Part shown: positions 1-6,894 of the stretch, piece after piece
Layout of the letters: every line of letters begins with the position of its first letter
Numbering within the stretch: position 1 is the first letter of the stretch
Assembly (NCBI GenBank): GCA_005878955.1
Contig: VBMI01000092.1
Span: 1-42,973, forward strand
DNA from: Methanobacteriota archaeon
GTDB lineage: Archaea; Thermoplasmatota; Thermoplasmata; RBG-16-68-12
Length of the DNA stretch: 42,973 nucleotides
Direction of reading: 5' to 3'
Position numbers and translations under genes: made by a program
The notes under the pieces: generated by a model
The model's input: the letters and a program-made list of their open reading frames with translations, nothing else
Databases searched by the model: none
What the model was told of the DNA's origin: nothing

Positions 1-135
1 GGCCTGGTCCGCAATCCCCCGCAGGGCGTCGTGCCGCATCTGCTCCTGCTGGGCCAGGAAATAGGCGACGACCCCCGCGAGGAGAATCAGGGCGGCGAGC
101 GACATCGCGACCTTCGAGGCGATCCAGTCGATCAC
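1..135 (-). CDS. Partial membrane protein of pilus-like operon (5' end only)
   Basis: Only the first 45 codons lie in the window; the rest runs off the left edge. The frame opens with GTG at 135, directly after the TGA stop (138-136) of the upstream gene, so the two are translationally coupled. The N-terminus carries one hydrophobic segment (about residues 8-26, rich in Ala, Leu and Val) followed by a polar stretch with QQEQ. It is the third gene of an operon with two pilin-like proteins, so a pilin-like or pilus-assembly accessory protein is the natural guess. The family is not recognisable from this piece. Confidence 0.5.
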   Translation of the reverse strand, partial: MIDWIASKVAMSLAALILLAGVVAYFLAQQEQMRHDALRGIADQA

Positions 136-594
136 TCACACCACGCTCACGACGACCCGATCGTCGCGGACCTCCAAGTGGATTGCGTATAGACCCGCCC
201 CCAGGGCGAGGGTCCGGTTGTCCGGGCCGACCAGGGCGACCGCGGGCCGGTCGACGAGGACGACGCGCTCCCCCTGCCCGCCGATTCGATACCGGACGAC
301 GTTCGCGAGGGGGCCGCCGGGACGGTCCCCGATGGCCACGTACTCGATGGACGTGAAGAGCCCTCCCCGGAAATCCAGCGCGAGGGTCTCCGCCCCGCCG
401 CCCGCAATCGCGTACTGCTGGGCCGCCCGCGTGAGCCGGAGGACCTCGCCCCGGACGCGCGTCTCCAGCTGCCCCCGGTCGTAGGCGTCGAGACCCGCGT
501 AGACGACGGGCGCGGTGAGCCCCGCGACGACCGCGACGATCATCAGCTGGAGCGGGAGGCCCTCGATCCCCGCCGCGTCCCCGCGGAGGCGCAT
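136..594 (-). CDS. Pilin-like secreted/membrane protein
   Basis: 152 residues. A short polar leader (MRLRGDAAG) is followed by IEGLPLQLMI and a hydrophobic helix to about residue 36, which resembles an archaeal type IV pilin (class III) signal sequence cut by a prepilin peptidase. The remaining part is beta-rich with no Cys and would be the exported head. The gene starts 4 bases after the stop of the neighbouring pilin-like gene and runs into the next gene without a gap, so the three form an operon. The EGLPLQLMI core is shared exactly with that neighbour, which supports a common secretion route. The exact role (pilus subunit, minor pilin or surface protein) cannot be told. Confidence 0.65.
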   Translation of the reverse strand: MRLRGDAAGIEGLPLQLMIVAVVAGLTAPVVYAGLDAYDRGQLETRVRGEVLRLTRAAQQYAIAGGGAETLALDFRGGLFTSIEYVAIGDRPGGPLANVVRYRIGGQGERVVLVDRPAVALVGPDNRTLALGAGLYAIHLEVRDDRVVVSVV

Positions 595-598
595 GGGA

Positions 599-1063
599 TC
601 ACTGCCGGACGACGAGGATGTCGTCCGTGGCGGTCGGAAATCCGGAGGCCTCGACGGTCACGTCGATCCTCGCCGTCAGTTGGTTCGCCGGGACCCGCAC
701 CTGGACGTTCTGGAAGGTCGCGGTGCCGTCCGTGGTGCCGTCGCCCGCGTCCGTCCCCGCCTTCACGACTCCGGCACCCCGGAGGCTCACGACGATCCCG
801 GCGATCGTATTCCCGTTCTGGTCAAACGCGCGCACGGTGATCGTGACCGTCTTCACCGCGTCCTGGTTCACCGGACCGGAGACCCCGACCGTGTCGGGGG
901 CCGCCTCGATGCGACTGATCGTGCTCGGGGTCCGGATTGAAAGGGCCCACCCCAGGATGATCGCGAGGGCGATGCCTGCGACGATCACCGCGATCATCAA
1001 CTGGAGGGGCAACCCCTCGATCGCCCCGCCCTCGTCTCGACGGATGAGAATTCGCTGTGCCAA
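599..1063 (-). CDS. Pilin-like protein with Ig-like domain
   Basis: 154 residues from a TTG start at 1063, preceded by a GGGGGGAG ribosome-binding stretch; a TATA-like ATTATTA lies near 1102-1115. The N-terminus has Arg/Asp/Glu residues, then GGAIEGLPLQLMI and a long hydrophobic helix to about residue 45, as in class III (pilin) signal sequences. Residues about 55-154 form a beta-sandwich-like domain with alternating hydrophobic residues and phrases such as AFDQNGNTIAGIVV and DGTATFQNVQV, typical of bacterial Ig-like (invasin/Big_1-type) folds. It is the first gene of the operon that continues with the second pilin-like gene. Probable surface adhesin or pilus subunit; function inferred only. 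Confidence 0.65.
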   Translation of the reverse strand: MAQRILIRRDEGGAIEGLPLQLMIAVIVAGIALAIILGWALSIRTPSTISRIEAAPDTVGVSGPVNQDAVKTVTITVRAFDQNGNTIAGIVVSLRGAGVVKAGTDAGDGTTDGTATFQNVQVRVPANQLTARIDVTVEASGFPTATDDILVVRQ

Positions 1064-1196
1064 TCGACTCCCCCCACGACCTGTCGAACTCCCCCTCGGA
1101 TAATAATGGTTTCCCGCGGATGTATCATGTACTTTCCGCGGAACTGCCGCGCGGCGGCCCGACCCGGAGTCCTGGACGCCGCTCGAGCCCTTGGGA

Positions 1197-1269
1197 AGCC
1201 ACCGGAGAGAATCGAACTCCCGACCTGCGGTTTACAAAACCGCCGCTCTACCGACTGAGCTACGGTGGC
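1197..1269 (-). tRNA. tRNA-Thr (TGT anticodon)
   Basis: Read on the minus strand the 73 bases fold into a full cloverleaf: acceptor GCCACCG/CGGTGGC, D-arm GCTC/GAGC, anticodon stem GCGGT/ACCGC with loop TTTGTAA (anticodon TGT, reading ACA), five-base variable loop AGGTC, T-arm GGGAG/CTCTC around TTCGATT. The discriminator base is T. CCA is not encoded. No intron is seen. Confidence 0.95.
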
Positions 1270-1336
1270 AGTGGGGGGACGATGACCGCGGTCTGCAAAA
1301 ATCCTTTCTCCTCCGGGGGCGGGGCCGCCTCTGCTC

Positions 1337-1347
1337 AAATACTTTTA
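1337..1347 (+). promoter_or_regulatory. TATA-like promoter for the zinc-ribbon gene
   Basis: AAATACTTTTA, an archaeal TATA-like box in GC-rich DNA. Expected transcription start is near 1370, which puts the ATG at 1347 upstream of the transcript and supports the TTG at 1389, preceded by GGAGGT, as the start codon. Confidence 0.6.
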
Positions 1348-1388
1348 TGAGGGTTCCCATATATCGACTCCCCAGAGGGGAGGTCACC

Positions 1389-3200
1389 TTGGCCCTTCCT
1401 TGCCCGAACTGTGGCGCAGACCTCCGGTTCATCGAGGATTACGGTCGCCAGTACTGCGACGCCTGCGGGCAGTACGCCCCGGACGGGTACGGCGGCGGGA
1501 AGGGCTTGAACTGCCCGAAGTGCGGCGGCGTCCTCACGTTCATCAAGGAGTACGATCGGTACTACTGCCACAAGGACCAGGAGTACGCATCGGAGGACCT
1601 CGGGCGGGCCGAACCCGCACCCCCCGAGCCGGAGGTCCAGCTCTCGTCGATCGACGACCTCCTGACCCCCGAGCCGGAACCCGCCCCGAAGCCGATGGAG
1701 ACGCCGGCTCCCGTGGAACCCGCGCCCCCTGCACCCGCGCCGGCAGCAATCGTGGAAACCACCCGTGCGTCGGAAACGTCTCCGCTGGAGCCCCCCGCCG
1801 CGCCCGAGGCGCCGAAGGTCCAGCCGAGGCAGGAACCGAAGCGGGAGGTCACGCGCCCTGCACTGGTTCGCGACGAGATCCTGAGGGCGAAGAAGGCCCA
1901 CTTGATGGACCTGGCCTCCGCGTACGACTTGGAGACGATGGGCACGAAGGAGGACCTGCGGGAGCGCCTGTTCGCGAAGCTCGTGGACCTGGAGAAGGAG
2001 GAGGAGCGGCGGCAGAAGGAGGAGCACGCGAGGCCCGAGGAGAGCGCGCCGGCGGCCGCTCGCCCGGCGAGCGTGCCGGAGCCCGCCGCCTCGCCCGTGG
2101 AGCCGCCGATGTCCCCCATCCCCGTCCCCGAACCCGCGGCCGTGTCGCCCCCGACGGTGACCCCGCCCACCTACGACCCGCCCCGTTTCGAGGCCCCCGC
2201 CTCCCCGATCGAGGACAGCGCAACGATCGTGAACCTCCCCAAGGTCGAGTTCTTATCTCCGCCCATGGAGACGGTCGCCGCACCGCCGCCGGCCGCCCCC
2301 GAGGCCCCCAAGGTCATCAACCCATGCCCGACGTGCGGGCGGGAGCTCTCGTTCATCGAGAAGTACGACCGGTACTACTGCGAGCACTGCAAGGCGTACG
2401 CTCCGCCGGTCGTGAAGGTCGTCACCGTCCCCGCACCGCCCAAGGTCGGCAAGCCCTGCCCGACGTGCGGCCGGGAGCTCACGTACATCCCGGACTACGG
2501 TCGCCACTACTGCTACCACTGCAAGAAGTACGCGGCCCTCGAGGGGAAGTCGGAGGCGGCGCCCTCGGCCGAGATGGAGGTCCTACCGCCGAAGCCGGAG
2601 CCCACCCCCGCCCCTGCACCGCCGCCCGCGGTCGAGATCGTCGCAGTGCGGAACCCGTGCCCGACGTGCGGTCGCGAACTCTCGTTCATCGAGCGGTATG
2701 GGCGGTTCTACTGCTACTCCTGCAAGAAGTACGCCCCGCCGAGGCCGAAGAACCCGTGTCCGAACTGCGGGAAGGAGCTCTCCTACGTCGCGCAGTACGG
2801 CCGCCACTACTGTCCGGCGTGCGGGCAGTACGCCCCGAAGGAACTCACGGCCCAGATCCTCGCGGCCCGATCGGCGGCGGTCACCGCGACGATGGCGGGG
2901 GGCGTCGCGCCGCCCGTGGCGGCGACGGCGGCCGCCACGCGCACGGTCACGATTCCCGTCCACCACCACGGGAGCCCGGGCGGCGCGATCGGGCTCGCCG
3001 CGGCGGGGATCGTCGTCGTCCTGATCTACGAATTCCTGTGGGCGATGCCCGTGGCGTTCGGCGGGGCCCCGTACGTGAGCTTCGACCCTTCGAACCCGCA
3101 GACGACGGTCGCGATCGGCTGGATGCTCCAGTTCATCGGGTTCCTGATGGTCGGGCTCGCGGTCATCGTGGGGCTCATCCGGGTCCGGACCTCGAAGTAG
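1389..3200 (+). CDS. Membrane-anchored protein with six zinc ribbons and a SAP-like segment
   Basis: 603 residues from TTG 1389 (GGAGGT at 1379-1384). Six copies of a roughly 27-residue zinc ribbon, CPxCGxxLxxIxxYxRxYCxxCxxYA, lie at about residues 5-31, 42-66, 313-338, 356-381, 423-448 and 456-481. Between them are long Pro/Ala/Glu-rich linkers, and residues about 158-204 look like a SAP-type helix-extended-helix (hydrophobic, LxxLAxxYxLxxxGxKxxLxxRL pattern) followed by a charged helix. Two hydrophobic segments (about 531-554 and 576-598) end the protein, so it is probably held in the membrane by its C-terminus with the ribbons in the cytoplasm. Ribbon 2 has CHKD in place of the last CxxC and should bind zinc poorly. 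The function is unknown; nucleic-acid or protein binding at the membrane is inference. Confidence 0.8.
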   Translation: MALPCPNCGADLRFIEDYGRQYCDACGQYAPDGYGGGKGLNCPKCGGVLTFIKEYDRYYCHKDQEYASEDLGRAEPAPPEPEVQLSSIDDLLTPEPEPAPKPMETPAPVEPAPPAPAPAAIVETTRASETSPLEPPAAPEAPKVQPRQEPKREVTRPALVRDEILRAKKAHLMDLASAYDLETMGTKEDLRERLFAKLVDLEKEEERRQKEEHARPEESAPAAARPASVPEPAASPVEPPMSPIPVPEPAAVSPPTVTPPTYDPPRFEAPASPIEDSATIVNLPKVEFLSPPMETVAAPPPAAPEAPKVINPCPTCGRELSFIEKYDRYYCEHCKAYAPPVVKVVTVPAPPKVGKPCPTCGRELTYIPDYGRHYCYHCKKYAALEGKSEAAPSAEMEVLPPKPEPTPAPAPPPAVEIVAVRNPCPTCGRELSFIERYGRFYCYSCKKYAPPRPKNPCPNCGKELSYVAQYGRHYCPACGQYAPKELTAQILAARSAAVTATMAGGVAPPVAATAAATRTVTIPVHHHGSPGGAIGLAAAGIVVVLIYEFLWAMPVAFGGAPYVSFDPSNPQTTVAIGWMLQFIGFLMVGLAVIVGLIRVRTSK

Positions 3201-3222
3201 GAGTGGCCCTCGGCGACGCGAA

Positions 3223-3232
3223 CCCTTTTACC
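3223..3232 (+). promoter_or_regulatory. TATA-like promoter for RaSEA gene
   Basis: CCCTTTTACC, about 25 bases before the ATG at 3256; suggests a leaderless transcript. Confidence 0.5.
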
Positions 3233-3255
3233 GCCTCGTCCCTTGGGCGCGGGCG

Positions 3256-4203
3256 ATGAAGGTCGGAGAGCTCGTCCACGAACTTCGGGTCGATCGGGGC
3301 TACGACCCGGGGGAGATCATCTCGACGTGGACGGAGAAGGATCTCCTCGACGGGAAGGTCGTGGACGCCTGGGTGATCATCTTCCGCACCCGCGGGTGCT
3401 ACTGGGCGCACGCCTCCGGGTGCTCGATGTGCGGGTACGTGAACGACACCGCGGTCGAGGTGGGCGACGCGGACCTCGCCCACCAGCTCACCTCCGTGCT
3501 CCCGCGGCACCAGGGCCAGCCCATGGTGAAGGTGTACACGTCCGGGAACTTCTTCGACGACCACGAGCTCTCCCCGGACTCCCGCCGGTCGATTCTCCGG
3601 GATCTCGGGGACCGCTGCGACAAGGTCGTGGTCGAGACGCTCTCCCACATGGTGCGGAGGGAGCAGCTCGAGGACGCGATGGGGCACGTGGAGCGCCTCG
3701 AGGTCGCCTTCGGGCTCGAGTCGACGAACGAGCGCGTGCTCCGGTACGCCGTGAACAAGATGTGGGGGCTCCGGGAACACGCCCGGGCGGCCGCGATGGT
3801 CCGGGACGTCGGGGGGACCGTGAAGACGTACCTCCTCGTCAAGCCGCCGTTCCTCACGGAAAGGGAGGCGATCGAGGACGCCGTCCGCTCCGGGCACGAG
3901 GCGGACCCGCATTCGGACACGATCTCGTTCAACCCCGTGAACGTTCAGAGGGACACGCTCGTCGACCACCTGTTCAAGCGACGGCAGTATCGCCCGCCGT
4001 GGCTGTGGTCCGTCGTCGAGGTCCTCGAGCGGACGAGGGACCTGAAGGCGCATGTGAAGAGCCACCCGACCGCGGGCGGCCTTCGGCGGGGGGCCCACAA
4101 CTGCGGGACCTGCGACCGGCGGGTGATCGACGCGGCGACGTCGGGGCCCTCCTCGCCCGGTAAGGCTTTTATCCATCTCGAGGGTTCCGCGCCGGGATTC
4201 TGA
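3256..4203 (+). CDS. raSEA: Archaeosine biosynthesis radical SAM protein RaSEA
   Basis: 315 residues. RaSEA partners with ArcS to turn the lysine adduct of preQ0 at position 15 of archaeal tRNAs into archaeosine. The radical SAM cluster motif is visible as GCYWAHASGCSMCGY near residues 54-68, a CX7CX2C spacing unlike the classic CX3CX2C and typical of this Elp3-like family. Further family-like features are KVYTSGNFFD, VETLSH, a GLES(T)NE segment, KTYLLVKPP and FNPVNVQ, then a C-terminal Cys pair (HNCGTCD). The start ATG 3256 lies about 25 bases after a TATA-like box. The stop overlaps the ATG of the next gene by one base. Assignment rests on memory of the family; the radical SAM call itself is secure. 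Confidence 0.85.
   Translation: MKVGELVHELRVDRGYDPGEIISTWTEKDLLDGKVVDAWVIIFRTRGCYWAHASGCSMCGYVNDTAVEVGDADLAHQLTSVLPRHQGQPMVKVYTSGNFFDDHELSPDSRRSILRDLGDRCDKVVVETLSHMVRREQLEDAMGHVERLEVAFGLESTNERVLRYAVNKMWGLREHARAAAMVRDVGGTVKTYLLVKPPFLTEREAIEDAVRSGHEADPHSDTISFNPVNVQRDTLVDHLFKRRQYRPPWLWSVVEVLERTRDLKAHVKSHPTAGGLRRGAHNCGTCDRRVIDAATSGPSSPGKAFIHLEGSAPGF
4162..4174 (+). promoter_or_regulatory. TATA-like box inside the 3' end of RaSEA
   Basis: AAGGCTTTTATCC, 29-41 bases before the ATG at 4203. It may give the small downstream gene its own transcript besides read-through. Confidence 0.4.
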
Positions 4204-4532
4204 TGCGCGCGTACGAGCTCCGACGGGGGTGGGGAAAGACGATCGCGGGGGACGGCCTCCGGAGGGTCGCGGGCGAGGTGTTCGGCGCGGCGGACGCGGT
4301 GGAGGGGAAGGTCACGGCGAGCTTCGGCGCGTGCACGCGGCTCACCGCCTGGACGGACGGGAAGGCCCTCTTCGTCGAGACCGAGATGAACCCCGGGGTC
4401 CCGAACGACGTCGCACAAGAGACGATCCGCGCGTTCAACCGCTTCCTGGAGGCCGCCACGGGCTACACGTCGAAGGAGCGGGCGAAGCGGGCGCAGCAGA
4501 GCGCGAAGGCGGGCGCGGCGGAGAAGGGATAG
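4203..4532 (+). CDS. Small conserved archaeal protein (DUF5611-like)
   Basis: 109 residues. The ATG overlaps the RaSEA stop (TGATG), so the two genes are coupled. The sequence has a compact alpha/beta look: an N-terminal MRAYELRRGW, a central GKVTASFGACTRLTAW, then VETEMNPGVP and RAFNRFLEAATGYT, ending in a Lys/Ala-rich tail. This resembles, from memory, the DUF5611 family of Thermoplasmata and Methanomassiliicoccales, whose function is unknown. No catalytic motif or membrane segment is evident. Its link to RaSEA hints at, but does not prove, a tRNA or RNA role. Confidence 0.7.
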   Translation: MRAYELRRGWGKTIAGDGLRRVAGEVFGAADAVEGKVTASFGACTRLTAWTDGKALFVETEMNPGVPNDVAQETIRAFNRFLEAATGYTSKERAKRAQQSAKAGAAEKG

Positions 4533-4613
4533 GCGGTCGGAATCGGACCGGACCCCCGCGGCTCTCGCTCCCGCTCGGACGACTGGGGCGAGGGTGCGGG
4601 GGGGCCGCTCGGC

Positions 4614-4928
4614 CTACAGGCCGAAGAGCGCACCGAGTCCGGCCGCGGCCTCTTCCTCGCTGACCTTCTCCTCTTCCTTCTTCTCCTCCTTCTTCTTGTC
4701 TTCTTTCTTCTCGCCCGCGGCGGGCGGGGCAGCGGCGGGGGCGGACGGCATCACCGCGGCCGTCGCGATCGCCTCGTCGATGTTCACGCCCTCGAGGGCG
4801 GCGGTCAGCGCCTTCACGCGGGTCTCGTCGACCTTGACGCCGGCGGCGGTGAGGACCTTCTTCAGGTTCTCCTCGTTGACCGGCTTGCCTGCCGCGTGCA
4901 GGACGAGCGCGCCATAGACGTACTCCAT
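4614..4928 (-). CDS. rpl12: Ribosomal stalk protein P1 (archaeal L12)
   Basis: 104 residues. P1 forms dimers on the uL10 stalk base and recruits translational GTPases. The N-terminal helical dimerisation domain ([20 protein letters not shown]) is followed by the conserved KVLTAAGV...[11 protein letters not shown] region, an Ala/Pro hinge near residues 63-73, a Lys/Glu-rich charged stretch, and the canonical C-terminal factor-binding tail ([14 protein letters not shown]). AGGAGGTGA precedes the ATG. It is the last gene of a uL1-uL10-P1 operon, 27 bases after uL10. Length is normal for the family. Confidence 0.95.
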   Translation of the reverse strand: MEYVYGALVLHAAGKPVNEENLKKVLTAAGVKVDETRVKALTAALEGVNIDEAIATAAVMPSAPAAAPPAAGEKKEDKKKEEKKEEEKVSEEEAAAGLGALFGL

Positions 4929-4955
4929 GTTTCGTTCACCTCCTGGACTGGATCG

Positions 4956-5744
4956 TCACGTAGCATCTTTCTTCGTCTCCTCGGCGGGCCCCGGCGCCAT
5001 CGCCGCCAGGGCGAGGGCCTGCGCCTGGGCCTTTGCGAGGAGGAACTTCACGCTCTCTTTCGTCGGGAACCCGGATTCCATCGCGAGGGCGAGCCCCCGC
5101 CGGAAGGCGGTGGAGAGCAGGGGCCGGATCGTCGCCTTCGATGGATATCCCACGAAGACGGCGAGGTTGAGGGCATGGCCGCTTGCGAGGGAGAGGTCTG
5201 CGCGGACCCTGGCGTCGTCCACAGAGAGGACGTCCCTCCGGAACACCGTCCCAGCCTCGTACACGCCGCGGAGGTCGAGACCCACGATGAGCGGGAAGAT
5301 CTCGAGGCGGGTCAGGACCTGCGCGGTCTCTCGCGGGATCCGCTCGCCCGCCTTCACGAGGAGCTTGTCCTTCTTGATCACGACTTTCCCCCGCTCGATC
5401 GCGGCGGGGACGCCCGCCTTCTGGAGCTCGCCCACGATCGGCCCGGGCTTGAACGGCGTGTCGCCCTCCCGGACCCAGAGGTCCTCGGGGGCCCGTTCCC
5501 CGCCGCGGGCGGGGGCCTTCGTCTTCGTCGCCTCCATTTCCTTGAACAGGCGGAACGGGTTCATCTCCGCGGTCACGACCGCGGTCTGGTCCGCGACCAC
5601 GTCCACGAGGCCGTCGAGCCCCGTCTTCTTCCCCGCGGCCTCCTTCAGCGCGATGCGGAGAAGGTTGTTCTTGGAGACCGTGAGCTTCGCCCGGCCCGTG
5701 AGCCGCTTCCGCATCGCCTGGATCTGCGGGGCGGGGATCGCCAT
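4956..5744 (-). CDS. rpl10: Ribosomal protein uL10 (P0), short at both ends
   Basis: 262 residues against about 310-340 usual in archaea. uL10 binds 23S rRNA beside uL11 and carries P1 dimers. The ATG at 5744 is 8 bases after the uL1 stop and an in-frame TGA lies two codons upstream, so the protein begins at IPAPQIQAMRKRL, roughly where residue 30-35 of other archaeal P0 proteins lies. The first strand and helix (the WKxxEVxxL region) are missing. The body is intact, with LTVSKNNLLRIAL, the P0-specific insertion (KPGPIVGELQKAG) and the C-terminal spine helices that bind P1 (TKATIRPLLSTAFRRGLALA, TKESVKFLLAKA). It ends ...EETKKDAT, without the acidic GLxxLF tail. Whether this is real or an assembly error is discussed under findings. 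Confidence 0.88.
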   Translation of the reverse strand: MAIPAPQIQAMRKRLTGRAKLTVSKNNLLRIALKEAAGKKTGLDGLVDVVADQTAVVTAEMNPFRLFKEMEATKTKAPARGGERAPEDLWVREGDTPFKPGPIVGELQKAGVPAAIERGKVVIKKDKLLVKAGERIPRETAQVLTRLEIFPLIVGLDLRGVYEAGTVFRRDVLSVDDARVRADLSLASGHALNLAVFVGYPSKATIRPLLSTAFRRGLALAMESGFPTKESVKFLLAKAQAQALALAAMAPGPAEETKKDAT

Positions 5745-5752
5745 GGGTCACC

Positions 5753-6400
5753 TCACAGGTATTTCACCGCCGGCCCCATCGTCGTCTTCACGTAGGCCGA
5801 CTGGACGTTGAACCGCCCGCGCTCGAGCTTCCCGAGCACCCGCCGCATCAGGAAATCGAGGTTCTCCGCGATGTCCTCCGGGCTCATGTCCCGCGTCCCG
5901 ATCGCAGCGTGGAACGTGCGCTTGTCGCGGGACCGCACCCTCACGGTGTTCCTCATGGAATTGATCTGCGGGCTCGGGTCGGACCCGGGCGGCACCGGCC
6001 TCGGCATCTTCCCGCGGGGGCCGAGGACGATCCCGAGGCGCTTCCCGATGACGGGCATCAACGGAGCCTCCGCGATGAAGAAGTCGAACGAGTCCGCGAG
6101 TTCCTTCGCTTTCTTCTTGTCCCCCGCGTACGACTCGATCTCCTGGGGCTGGATGATGAGGTCCGCGGCGACCCGGGCCTTCACCGCCATCTCCCCGGAG
6201 CCGAAGACGCAGACGCGGATCCGGCGGCCCCGCCCCTTCGGGAGGACGACCTCCTCGTCGATCCGGTTCTTCGGGACGGAAAGGTCGATATCCCGAAGGT
6301 TCACGGCGACCTCCACGGTCTCCTTGAACTTGCGCTCCGGGGCGGACTCGAGCGCCTTCCGGACCGTGTCGATCGTCTTCTTCTCGGCCGTGCGGGACAC
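5753..6400 (-). CDS. rpl1: Ribosomal protein uL1
   Basis: 215 residues from GTG 6400, matching the usual archaeal length; longer upstream readings would enter unrelated DNA. uL1 binds the L1 stalk of 23S rRNA and controls exit of deacylated tRNA; in archaea it also represses its own mRNA. Seen here are the N-terminal KFKETVEVAVNLRDIDL, the RGRRIRVCVFGSGEMA segment, the DFFIAEAPLMPVIGKRLG region, the rRNA-binding LGPRGKMPRPVPPG loop and the C-terminal SAYVKTTMGPAV. It is the first gene of the uL1-uL10-P1 operon. A hairpin that ends two bases before the start codon is annotated separately. Confidence 0.95.
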   Translation of the reverse strand: MSRTAEKKTIDTVRKALESAPERKFKETVEVAVNLRDIDLSVPKNRIDEEVVLPKGRGRRIRVCVFGSGEMAVKARVAADLIIQPQEIESYAGDKKKAKELADSFDFFIAEAPLMPVIGKRLGIVLGPRGKMPRPVPPGSDPSPQINSMRNTVRVRSRDKRTFHAAIGTRDMSPEDIAENLDFLMRRVLGKLERGRFNVQSAYVKTTMGPAVKYL

Positions 6401-6402
6401 CC

Positions 6403-6438
6403 CCTGTAGTGCAGCCGGCGCAACGCGCCTCCTACAGG
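6403..6438 (-). promoter_or_regulatory. uL1 leader hairpin, candidate autoregulatory L1-binding site
   Basis: In the mRNA the outer arms CCTGTAG (6438-6432) and CTACAGG (6409-6403) pair over 7 bp and the inner arms GGCGC (6429-6425) and GCGCC (6421-6417) over 5 bp with a GTT loop. The helices are joined by an asymmetric internal loop, GA on the 5' side and GGCTGCA on the 3' side. The base of the hairpin is two bases from the GTG start. The layout resembles what I remember of methanogen L1 operator RNAs. Confidence 0.6.
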
Positions 6439-6463
6439 CGAGAGGGCGCACGAAGAAGCGCGT

Positions 6464-6473
6464 CCTATTTGAG
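6464..6473 (-). promoter_or_regulatory. TATA-like promoter of the uL1 operon
   Basis: TCAAATAGGA on the minus strand, expected to start transcription near 6440, just before the leader hairpin. Confidence 0.5.
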
Positions 6474-6504
6474 CGTTGCGGGGTTCGATGGGCGTCGCAC
6501 AAAG

Positions 6505-6515
6505 CCCTTAAGCCG
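6505..6515 (+). promoter_or_regulatory. TATA-like promoter for the small glycine-rich gene
   Basis: CCCTTAAGCCG about 34-44 bases before the ATG at 6549. It sits back-to-back with the uL1 promoter about 40 bases away. Confidence 0.4.
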
Positions 6516-6548
6516 CGGGGGCGAGGGAGGGGACGAGGTGATGACGAC

Positions 6549-6800
6549 ATGGTGTCCATCGCCCTCGGTGCCGCGATCGGCGCGGCGATCGGGGCGGTCG
6601 CGCTCGGAGCGGCGGCCGCGGCCCATGGGGACGTCCCCGGGCTGACCGTCGCCCTGCAGCACATCCCTCCGGACACCCACGGGTACGCCGTGGTGACCGC
6701 CGTGAAGAACGCCCTCGTGGGCGGCGCGGCGGGCGGTGGGATCGGCGCCGCGGTCTCCGCGGCGGCGAAGGGCGCGCACGGTGCAGCGGTTGCGCACTGA
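6549..6800 (+). CDS. Small glycine-zipper membrane protein
   Basis: 83 residues from ATG 6549 with GAGGTGA at 6535-6541. Two hydrophobic segments rich in Gly and Ala, about residues 3-24 (GAAIGAAIGAVALGAAAAA) and 59-75 (GGAAGGGIGAAVSAAAKG), show GxxxG/AxxxG spacing like a glycine zipper, a pattern that packs helices in membranes. The segments are joined by a polar loop with PPDTHGYAV. The gene lies on the plus strand between uL1 and the TrmB-like regulator. A longer in-frame reading reaches back into uL1 and is a shadow. Family and role are not recognised; being short, it could be a chance frame, but its ribosome-binding site and clear membrane pattern argue that it is real. Confidence 0.55.
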   Translation: MVSIALGAAIGAAIGAVALGAAAAAHGDVPGLTVALQHIPPDTHGYAVVTAVKNALVGGAAGGGIGAAVSAAAKGAHGAAVAH

Positions 6801-6805
6801 GCGCC

Positions 6806-6823
6806 TTCTCTTTTCCTTTTCCC
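6806..6823 (+). terminator. Pyrimidine-rich tract, possible archaeal terminator
   Basis: TCTCTTTTCCTTTTCCC directly after the small gene's stop at 6800. Archaeal RNA polymerase often stops at T-rich tracts. Moderate support only. Confidence 0.35.
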
Positions 6824-6832
6824 GGAAATTCA

Positions 6833-6853
6833 TTATCATCGGCGGGATGATAA
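6833..6853. promoter_or_regulatory. Palindromic putative operator of the TrmB-like gene
   Basis: Perfect inverted repeat TTATCATC - GGCGG - GATGATAA (8-base arms, 5-base spacer) lying 7 bases upstream of the TATA-like box at 6861-6870. Position and A+T richness fit a binding site for the dimeric regulator encoded just downstream (autoregulation), which is inference. Confidence 0.55.
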
Positions 6854-6860
6854 CTCCCGC

Positions 6861-6870
6861 AAGGTTTATT
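6861..6870 (+). promoter_or_regulatory. TATA-like promoter of the TrmB-like regulator
   Basis: AAGGTTTATT, 25-34 bases before ATG 6895; a leaderless transcript is likely. Confidence 0.55.
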
Positions 6871-6894
6871 CCGCAACCCCGCTTCGCGCGCCCG

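Noticed and set aside
1191-1388. In-frame extension of the zinc-ribbon gene upstream into the tRNA-Thr region
   Set aside because: It would translate the tRNA gene; TATA box and GGAGGT support TTG 1389.
4936-5751. Alternative minus frame overlapping uL10 starting MTHGDP
   Set aside because: Gly/Arg/Pro-rich and out of frame with the clear uL10 sequence; considered as a missing N-terminus but it does not match.
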